DNA from: Ectobius pallidus
Lineage: Eukaryota; Arthropoda; Insecta; Blattodea; Ectobiidae
Reading direction: 5' to 3'
Assembly: GCA_964059195.1 (NCBI GenBank)
Contig: CAXKWD010000005.1
Span: forward strand, 41,121,825-41,185,824
DNA length: 64,000 bases
Every line of letters starts with the position of its first letter. Position 1 is the stretch's first letter. The translations under genes were made by a program, and so were the position numbers. A model generated the notes under the pieces. It saw only the letters and a list, made by a program, of their open reading frames with translations. It was not told where the DNA came from and did no database searches. This document shows, one piece after another, positions 57,783 through 64,000 of this stretch.

Positions 57783-58821
57783 ATGACTTGGAATATATAC
57801 TGGAATATATTCCAAACCATGACAGGTAATCTTTCATAGGAAAAAAAAATTTTCTTAATAAACAAGTGGGAAGAAATTCAAAAGTTCACAGAAAGAGTCT
57901 CAAGGCGTGTGAGCACTTCGCCAAGAACCGGATCCGATAAGAGCACTTAATTATTTGGGAGGATTTTACCTTGTTTTGGAGTCCATTCTTACAAACTAGG
58001 TATCCAACCCTTTTCACTATCGTCCATGTCGGTGCTCGCTGGCAGGCACTGTATTTTCACGGAGGAGAGACATTATAGGCGAGACGACGTCTTCAGTTCT
58101 CCTACAGTGAGACTGTCCAGCTTTTCAGGAACCGAGTTCAGGAAGTTGCCCACTCCGTCTTGATCTCCCAGTGACTCCGCATCTCCCACTCAAATCAAGA
58201 CCTCCTGAAATTACAAGGCTAGCGGCAGATCACAGTAATACAAGGCAAGATACAAGAAAACATTTTACCCTCCTGCATAGAAATTTTAAATTTAATCTCT
58301 GTATTTAAATAAAATCTACTCTTCTAAATTGAAATTGGGGAATTAAGTTCTATATAATTGAATATTTCAAAGATATTTGAAAAGATTTTACAAAATTACT
58401 ATTGAAGTTAAATCATCAGGATGCAGCCCTACATAACATTGAAATTAAAACACACTACATCACTATATTTACAATTTAAATTATACCCTTAATCTTTATA
58501 AGTATATTACACTATTAACACAAATTAATGTTATCTGACACCTTGGCTACTCCTCATATTTAATCTAAAGTCTTTGGAAAGTTTAGCTGACTTTGGAGAA
58601 ATAAAAAAACAGAGACCGTATCACCATCTTGACCTAGATCGGAGTCCCACGCGACTAGAGATCCCCTCAACTCTTTCGACTGCTGGGAAAAGCGACATCC
58701 AGTATCTTCTGTCTTAGTCTTCACCAACTCTCGCCCTGGCTGGTGTCGAATCTGAAGTCGTGTAGCAAACCATCTTCTTCCTGGTACTCTGAAATTCTGT
58801 TCTCTTAGGAAAAACTTAAGA
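57783..58821 (-). other. Non-coding 3' region of the LTR element
   Basis: About 1 kb between the pol stop and the polypurine tract. A 104-aa minus ORF (58874-58560) overlaps the last 50 bases of pol in another frame. It has no signal peptide, membrane segment or known domain, so no envelope gene is indicated. Confidence 0.5.
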
Positions 58822-61800
58822 TCAGGTCTTTTTAACATGACTGACGTGTGCCTTGACTGTTTTATTTGATACACAATCTCTTAAAAGCACAGTCACAGGG
58901 GTTAAGAACCTGTCTAACACGTAAGGACCTTTGAACTTTCTAGCGAGCTTCGCAGAAAATCTGTCCACTGCCTTACTTTTGGGAAAGTTTTTCAAATATA
59001 CCCTGTCTCCTACCACAAAATTTACTGGTTGTCTATTAGCATCATATCTCTCTTGAGTCTTTTGGTGAGCAAGTCGCAGATTGGCAGCTGCCTTTTTCCA
59101 AATCTCTTTAACTCTACCTGCGTCTTGTTCTTCTGGCAAGAGCTCTGCTAAAGACCAAGCATTGGAAAGGGGACTATTGGGCGGAAAAGCAAACATTAAC
59201 TGAAATGGAGTTTGTTTGTGAGCTTCATGTCGTGCGGTGTTAAACGCAAACTGTAACCAGAACAGTTCCTTGTCCCAGGCGACATGCTCGTCTGAATGGT
59301 ACGCAATAAGCCCTGCCTTCAGATTTCTGTTAAAACGCTCCGAAAAGTTTGGAGAAGGGTGAAACGGAGCTGTACGGATATGCTGAATACCTAACGAGAA
59401 TAGGAATTTCTTAAAGGACTTAGAAATGAAGCAACTAGCGTTATCTGAAACTAAAGACTTCGGAAATCCTGTCATAGAAAAGATTCTTTTCAAACTTTGA
59501 ATAGTAGAATTAGTTGTAGCATCTCTCAAGGGAAATAGCCAAACAAATTTAGAAAATGCATCTACTGCAACTAGAATATAAGCGTTTCCGCTTCTCGAAC
59601 GGGGTAATTTGCCAACAAAGTCAATATGTAACCTATCCATTGGTGCGTTAGGCACACTAGAAGCTAAAAATCCGATTTTGGTACATTGAGCAGGCTTGGA
59701 TATGGCGCACTGCTGGCATGCCTTTATCCTTGCTTTTATGTAACCATCCATACCCTTCCAAACAAAGGATTGTTTAATTTTCGCCCGCGTCTTGTAGAAC
59801 CCTAAATGTCCTCCAACTGGAGACTCATGATGATATTTGAATACCATGTCTCTTAATGCAGCTGGTAAGACAATTTTAGAGGGCGACCTACGCGCTGGGG
59901 CACTATATAATACATTATTCCTAAAGACATAGTGGCGTATGTCTTCTCCACCTTTAAGGCGGGCTATAAGGGGAGCTAACTCTTCATCATTGGCCTGATG
60001 ATCAGTTAAAGAAGTGAAAGCAAGAGGAAAATCGCCTAAAATGTTTCCGATCATGCCAGATAGCTCTTTAGGCTCTTCCAAAACATTTTCAGGACTTTGT
60101 AATATTTCTTCTGGACTAAACATACGGCTTAAGCCGTCGGCTACTACATTGTCAGTCCCTCTAATATGTTTAGCTTTAAATTTAAATGCGGAAAGCCTGA
60201 CTGCCCACCTCGCAATTCTTCCTGTGGTACGAGGCTTGGCCAGCACCCAACTCAAAGCTTGGCAATCGGTTTCCAGCAAAAATTCTACATGTTCTATGTA
60301 AAGCTTGAATTTCTCCACTCCAAAGAGTACAGCGAGAGCCTCAAGCTCATACATAGAATACACGCGTTCCGGAGGGGTCAAAGTCCTAGAGGCATACGCC
60401 ACAGGCCTTCTACCCTCCTCGAATTCCTGTAGGAGAACAGATGCCAAAGCTACAGGCGAAGCATCGCACTGCAAGATGAATTTCTTGGAAAAGTCCGGCA
60501 TGGCCAAAACAGGGGGAGACATGATCAACAGTTTAAGTTTTTCAAAAGCTTCCTGGCACTCAGGTGACCACACAAACTTGACATTCTTTTTTCTCAAATT
60601 ATTCAAAGGCGCTGAAATTTCTGCCATGTTAGGAATAAATTTTCTAAAAAAATTAATCATACCAACAAATCTGGCTACACCTTTTACATCTTTAGGAGGT
60701 GGAAATTTCTGAATAGCCTCAGTCCGTTCCGGGTCAATGGTGACACCATCGGCCGACACCAAATGACCAAGAAAGGAAAGACGCCGAGCAGCAATGTTCA
60801 CTTTTTCAGGATTAAGGGTTAGACCAGCATTCCTTAATCGAGAAAATACCTCCCTTAGATGCTCCAGGTGCTCCTCAAAAGAATCTGAGTAGACTACTAA
60901 ATCGTCCAAATAATGGTAGACATATTTAAACTTGACGTCAGAAAATATTTGATCCAACAAGCGTGTGAGGACCTGAGCCCCAGTGGCGAGGCCGAAAGGG
61001 ATTCTAGAGAATTCATAGGTATTCCAGTCACATATAATGGCTGTATAGCGCTTAGATCGCTCTGTAAGAGGTATCTGGTAATAGGCTTGGTTAAGGTCCA
61101 ACGAGGAGAAAATTTTGGCACCGGAAAAGAAACTGAAGGCTGAATGAATATCAGGTAAAGGCACTGAATCTATCTTGATCTTGGCATTGAGATGTCGATA
61201 ATCAATTACCGGTCTGAACTTCCCTCCAGGTTTCGGTACTAGAAAGACCGGGCTACTATAATCGGACTTGGAAACCCTGAGGACTCCTTGTTCGACCATA
61301 GTATTAATATGTTCTTTCAAGATGGCCATTCGGGGCGGAGACAGCCTGTATGGAGGTCTACGAACGGGTTGAGTATCGAGCAGCTCAATGTCATATTCTA
61401 GTACATTAGTCAACCCTAACTTCGGTGTCAAAACATCTGGGAATTCCTCTAATAGACGCGTCACTTGGTTTTTGTCACTTGGTCCCAAATGCGCCAAGTC
61501 TACAGAGACAGAACTGACATTCTCAGGTAATAAATCAGATGGATTTAGAAAATTTATTAACTTACTGCTGTCAGATGACATTAAATTACAGAACGGAACA
61601 CCGAAAAACAAATCAAACTTGAAATCAGGAGAAAATTTGAAATGACACTTCTTACTGCCAAAATCTAAAAATAAACCTGCCTTCTGCATAAAAGGATAGC
61701 CTAGAATGACAGGCATCACTAAATTCTCACAAACAACAAAATGACACTTCCAAGTGAAATTCCCAATTTTGATTTTTAAAGACACGGAACCTACCGATGA

Positions 61801-62520
61801 AAGTAACTGATCATCTGCCGTCCTATATTTAGCATTTCCCTTAACGATTCTAGGCATGTGTTTATTTGCAAGACACATCCTATTATAGGCGTCTTTGGAG
61901 AGCAAAGACACGGCTGCCCCACTATCCAGTAGTGCGGACAATTTGAATTGACATATTTCAACCCCAAGCATCGGTAACTTAGCGTCTACTATAGCAGCTA
62001 CTTGATGTGGATTATCGGTACTTTGTACCTCCATTTTGTCACAATTAGGGTAGTCATTATTTGGTTTATTTGTACGGCGAGGATAGTCATTATTTGGTTT
62101 ATTTGCACGTAGAGGGTAGTCATTATTTGGTTTATTTGCACGTAGAGGGCCCGGGCCATAATTTATACTGTGAGCCGCATTCACAGTTTCATTATTAATA
62201 TGTTTACACTTTTTTCTACTAACTTTCCTGTTTTTCCTGAGAGAATTTACATGCGTGGTCATGTAGTCTGCGTTCAGTTTACTAAAATCACTGTTAATAA
62301 AAGTCCTTGTCGGGTAGGAACGGTGAGTCTGGCATTTAAGGTCTGTAGCGTGAGTCCTGTTAATCAAAATAGTCCGCTTACTAGGGGCGCGCGATTCCCT
62401 AGTAGGCTCGTCCTGCAAGTCCGTCTCGTTTGTCTTCCTAACCTCCTTCGTCTTAAGTCTTTTGTAAACACTAGCACTGACCACTGAGTCACCACTCTGG
62501 TACCTAGAGTGGGACAAATC
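58822..62520 (-). CDS. pol: pol polyprotein (protease, RT, RNase H, integrase), same frame as gag
   Basis: About 1,230 residues, continuing gag's frame after a TGA; no ATG is needed, and the first codons after the stop are GAT TTG. Approximate positions are counted from the TTG. Basic linker with three 11-aa repeats LRANKPNNDYP (125-157). Aspartic protease DSG at 198-200. Reverse transcriptase with LDLNQAY (473-479) and YLDD (536-539). RNase H with QCDAS (683-687), the E of MYELEAL (722-728) and DGLSR (794-798). Integrase with an HHCC zinc finger (H897, H904, C934, C937) and catalytic D966, D1025, E1060 (34 residues between the last two). GPY/F module 'KFKGPYVLDRF' near 1194-1204. Length and order are normal for Ty3/gypsy. 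It copies the RNA in virus-like particles and inserts the DNA. No stop interrupts it, unlike the other retroelement relics here. Confidence 0.93.
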   Translation of the reverse strand, partial: DLSHSRYQSGDSVVSASVYKRLKTKEVRKTNETDLQDEPTRESRAPSKRTILINRTHATDLKCQTHRSYPTRTFINSDFSKLNADYMTTHVNSLRKNRKVSRKKCKHINNETVNAAHSINYGPGPLRANKPNNDYPLRANKPNNDYPRRTNKPNNDYPNCDKMEVQSTDNPHQVAAIVDAKLPMLGVEICQFKLSALLDSGAAVSLLSKDAYNRMCLANKHMPRIVKGNAKYRTADDQLLSSVGSVSLKIKIGNFTWKCHFVVCENLVMPVILGYPFMQKAGLFLDFGSKKCHFKFSPDFKFDLFFGVPFCNLMSSDSSKLINFLNPSDLLPENVSSVSVDLAHLGPSDKNQVTRLLEEFPDVLTPKLGLTNVLEYDIELLDTQPVRRPPYRLSPPRMAILKEHINTMVEQGVLRVSKSDYSSPVFLVPKPGGKFRPVIDYRHLNAKIKIDSVPLPDIHSAFSFFSGAKIFSSLDLNQAYYQIPLTERSKRYTAIICDWNTYEFSRIPFGLATGAQVLTRLLDQIFSDVKFKYVYHYLDDLVVYSDSFEEHLEHLREVFSRLRNAGLTLNPEKVNIAARRLSFLGHLVSADGVTIDPERTEAIQKFPPPKDVKGVARFVGMINFFRKFIPNMAEISAPLNNLRKKNVKFVWSPECQEAFEKLKLLIMSPPVLAMPDFSKKFILQCDASPVALASVLLQEFEEGRRPVAYASRTLTPPERVYSMYELEALAVLFGVEKFKLYIEHVEFLLETDCQALSWVLAKPRTTGRIARWAVRLSAFKFKAKHIRGTDNVVADGLSRMFSPEEILQSPENVLEEPKELSGMIGNILGDFPLAFTSLTDHQANDEELAPLIARLKGGEDIRHYVFRNNVLYSAPARRSPSKIVLPAALRDMVFKYHHESPVGGHLGFYKTRAKIKQSFVWKGMDGYIKARIKACQQCAISKPAQCTKIGFLASSVPNAPMDRLHIDFVGKLPRSRSGNAYILVAVDAFSKFVWLFPLRDATTNSTIQSLKRIFSMTGFPKSLVSDNASCFISKSFKKFLFSLGIQHIRTAPFHPSPNFSERFNRNLKAGLIAYHSDEHVAWDKELFWLQFAFNTARHEAHKQTPFQLMFAFPPNSPLSNAWSLAELLPEEQDAGRVKEIWKKAAANLRLAHQKTQERYDANRQPVNFVVGDRVYLKNFPKSKAVDRFSAKLARKFKGPYVLDRFLTPVTVLLRDCVSNKTVKAHVSHVKKT
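62050..62150 (-). repeat. 33-bp in-frame minisatellite in pol linker
   Basis: Three 33-bp units encode LRANKPNNDYP-type repeats between the Gag zinc knuckle and protease. The last unit (in coding order) is diverged (RRTNKPNNDYP). Confidence 0.9.
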
Positions 62521-62523
62521 TCA
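62492..62523 (-). promoter_or_regulatory. Gag-pol stop-codon readthrough signal (candidate)
   Basis: The gag TGA (62523-62521) is followed in minus sense by an 8-nt spacer GATTTGTC and then a perfect 7-bp stem CCACTCT / AGAGTGG around the 7-nt loop AGGTACC. The reading frame is the same on both sides. Gammaretroviruses use a stop codon, an 8-nt spacer and a structured element to make Gag-Pol by readthrough. Here the spacing matches, but a full pseudoknot is not evident. Confidence 0.6.
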
Positions 62524-63912
62524 TTCTCCAGAGCGACTGGGAGCATTACTATTCTCCACATTTCTATTCACAGGAGCTTTGCAGAACCTCACTACATGTC
62601 CTGCTTTACCACATCTAAAACACGTAACTGTCTTCCTATTAGTAGCACTGTCAAATCTAACACTGGGCTTGGGCTGAACGGCACGAGGGGGAACTTCCTG
62701 TTCACTCCTCAACGAATCGGTGTAGCTTATGGCATTAACCCTGGCACATAAACTCTCCAATTCCTTAAAAGACACCGGCCTACTCTCAAAAACTACCTTC
62801 GACCTAGTTTCAGGAGACATACCTTCGGCAATGGTATCTACAATCTCTTTCTCAGACAGACGAAGCTTGAAAATGCTTGCACTTCTCCTAACGCTTCTAG
62901 CGTATGCAGCAAGAGATTCACCGCCTGCTTGAGTGCGATAAAAATGCTTATTTACTAGAGCAGCTCTAGCACGGACAGGCAAGTAAATATTTAGCAGCTT
63001 TTCATGAAAATGGTTTAAACCTAATCCAGTATTAATGGCTTCTAAAGCCACATCGCGAAAAGCTCCTGAAAGTTTAGAAAATAAATATGCCAAGATATCT
63101 CTGTCATCAAAATCAAAAACTGAAGCCTGTTCTTTCAAGTCGCATACATAACCAATAAATTCTAACACCTTTTCCACAGTTTCATCTGAAAAATGGGAAC
63201 CATTTTCAAGAAGAGAAGCTAATGGGTGAGGAAGATTGGCGAACGATACTCGGTGCATAGGAGGAAACAAATTTGGCTTAACGTCTGGTCTAGGATAAGA
63301 AAAACCACTACTTTCTGCTCGGTACGCCTGACTATGGTCCAAAAACTCAGTTCGGGTTTGTCTAATCGGGGATTCATAATCAATAAAGTGGTCCCTAGCA
63401 GTTTGACTAGTATTCACTGGCTGTATGGGATTTTTCACTTCGCGATCAAGCTGTGCGCTCACCACAGCACCTAACTCCGTATCAGTAAAGTTTAGTTTGC
63501 TTAACATGTCCATAAGTTTATTGTCAGCATCGATCCACTTTTGCTCATAAGGAGTCTTTCCTACTAACTGCTTTATGTCACAAACTCTGTTTTTTAGGTG
63601 AAGGGCCCTATCTACTACTTTTGCTACACTTGCACTACTAAGATTCTGATGACCTAATTGATCATCAAGAAATTCTAACCTATCGCGCACTTCTGATAAC
63701 AAAAGGGAAATGTGTGACTCACCCAGATAATCCAAGTCGACTGGTTTGTCCAAATTTTCCGTCAACTCCCTGCGCAATTCAGGAACTACTCTGTTTTCAT
63801 CTGGTTCGAGTCCCCTTAGTTTCAATTCGTACAACAGGTCTGACTTCAGTAGATGTTCAGGTTTTACCCTTATACGCTCCATTGTAAGTGACATGAAAGG
63901 CAAGGTACACAA
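62521..63912 (-). CDS. gag: gag structural polyprotein
   Basis: 463 residues. The first ATG is at 63912, but two more in-frame Met codons follow quickly (63894 and 63882), and the true start may be any of them. The N-terminal half is charged and probably helical. The middle contains a capsid-like region with 'GESLAAYARSVRRSASIFKL', as in Ty3/gypsy Gag proteins. The C-terminus has one CCHC zinc knuckle CFRCGKAGHVVRFC (about residues 431-444), which binds the genomic RNA. It ends at TGA, directly followed by pol in the same frame. Gag assembles the virus-like particle. The frame is intact. Confidence 0.9.
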   Translation of the reverse strand: MCTLPFMSLTMERIRVKPEHLLKSDLLYELKLRGLEPDENRVVPELRRELTENLDKPVDLDYLGESHISLLLSEVRDRLEFLDDQLGHQNLSSASVAKVVDRALHLKNRVCDIKQLVGKTPYEQKWIDADNKLMDMLSKLNFTDTELGAVVSAQLDREVKNPIQPVNTSQTARDHFIDYESPIRQTRTEFLDHSQAYRAESSGFSYPRPDVKPNLFPPMHRVSFANLPHPLASLLENGSHFSDETVEKVLEFIGYVCDLKEQASVFDFDDRDILAYLFSKLSGAFRDVALEAINTGLGLNHFHEKLLNIYLPVRARAALVNKHFYRTQAGGESLAAYARSVRRSASIFKLRLSEKEIVDTIAEGMSPETRSKVVFESRPVSFKELESLCARVNAISYTDSLRSEQEVPPRAVQPKPSVRFDSATNRKTVTCFRCGKAGHVVRFCKAPVNRNVENSNAPSRSGE

Positions 63913-64000
63913 TATTAGCCAAGAGAACAGACTAGCAAAAAATAAACATTAATACACTGTTAAACAGAAAGCACTCCTAACCTGAAATTATATTCGAATG
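63913..64000 (-). other. Leader upstream of gag
   Basis: AT-rich. In minus sense it contains 'aatttcag|gttagg' (about 63984-63978) and 'ttttttgctag|t' (about 63935), two acceptor-like sites ahead of the gag ATG. The primer-binding site is not seen. Confidence 0.4.

Larger units (their letters stand above)
57242..64000 (-). mobile_element. Ty3/gypsy LTR retrotransposon (most of the element, 5' LTR outside window)
   Basis: Minus strand: leader, gag (63912-62521), TGA, pol (62520-58822), non-coding 3' part, polypurine tract (57782-57775) and the 3' LTR. Domain order PR-RT-RNaseH-INT is that of Ty3/gypsy (Metaviridae). Both ORFs are intact apart from the in-frame TGA. The 5' LTR and primer-binding site lie beyond 64000, so LTR identity and age cannot be measured here. 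Confidence 0.92.

Noticed and set aside
58560..58874. 104-aa ORF downstream of pol as an envelope-like gene
   Set aside because: No signal peptide, no transmembrane segment, no cleavage motif; too short, and overlapping pol's end in another frame.
60014..60712. Plus-strand ORFs of 88-135 aa
   Set aside because: Antisense shadows of pol.
1..64000. CRISPR array, bacterial operons, rRNA
   Set aside because: No regularly spaced identical short repeats with unique spacers, no operon-like gene packing and no rRNA core sequences; splice sites and retroelements indicate a eukaryotic nuclear genome.

Overview
This window looks like repeat-dense nuclear DNA from an arthropod with a large genome. The evidence is: one exon of an insect-type D2-like dopamine receptor ending at a canonical splice donor; an interstitial block of the arthropod telomere repeat TTAGG; tRNA-derived SINEs; non-LTR, LTR and probable Penelope-like retroelements; hAT and other inverted-repeat DNA transposons; and long AT-rich gaps without genes. 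A cockroach/termite-like (polyneopteran) source is my best guess, from the general style of the repeats and the many GGCCTA-containing words; this is inference. No rRNA gene, functional tRNA gene, CRISPR array or bacterial-type operon is visible.

Layout. 1-9.8 kb: SINEs of three kinds, a foldback element and diffuse AT-rich DNA. 9.85-12.4 kb: a DNA transposon with inverted ends that carries a nested, 5'-truncated LINE with a perfect 11-bp target-site duplication (TSD). 14.2-22.4 kb: copies of two dispersed families (family 1, (TCTG)n followed by 150-160-bp subrepeats; family 2, '(C)CGCGGCTTCGCCC' type) plus a complete 1.15-kb inverted-repeat element carrying tRNA-like boxes and a T tract. 22.7-23.4 kb: an I-type LINE tail with a 15-bp TSD. 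24.8-28.4 kb: inverted-repeat elements, including a 640-bp snapback whose two arms encode mirror-image ORFs. 30.4-32.1 kb: a second copy of the 1.15-kb element, split by a 732-bp hAT-like insertion with 8-bp TSD; the intact copy at 21.7 kb gives the empty site. 33.6-34.0 kb: the only host gene, the first coding exon of a D2-like dopamine receptor; no further exon was recognised. 37-40 kb: a second hAT MITE, a SINE with TSD and a 1-kb element with 13-bp perfect ends. 42.4-45.3 and 50.3-53.2 kb: two related elements with very long inverted ends around remnants of one gene family (a GCDTT motif and a Cys-rich tail). 45-49 kb: LINE, SINE and Tigger/pogo-like fragments. 55.2-55.9 kb: a MITE-like inverted-repeat unit enclosing TTAGG repeats. 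57.2-64.0 kb: most of a Ty3/gypsy LTR retrotransposon on the minus strand with open gag and pol.

The strongest finding is in the Ty3/gypsy element. Gag and pol share one reading frame and are separated by a single TGA. That TGA is followed after exactly 8 nt by a perfect 7-bp stem-loop, the geometry known from gammaretroviral gag-pol stop-codon readthrough. Gag, with a CCHC knuckle, would package the RNA. Pol supplies protease, reverse transcriptase, RNase H and integrase. The open frames suggest a young, possibly still active copy, whereas nearly every other coding relic in the window is broken. The two long-inverted-repeat elements with the GCDTT/Cys-rich gene are the best candidate for an undescribed mobile system.
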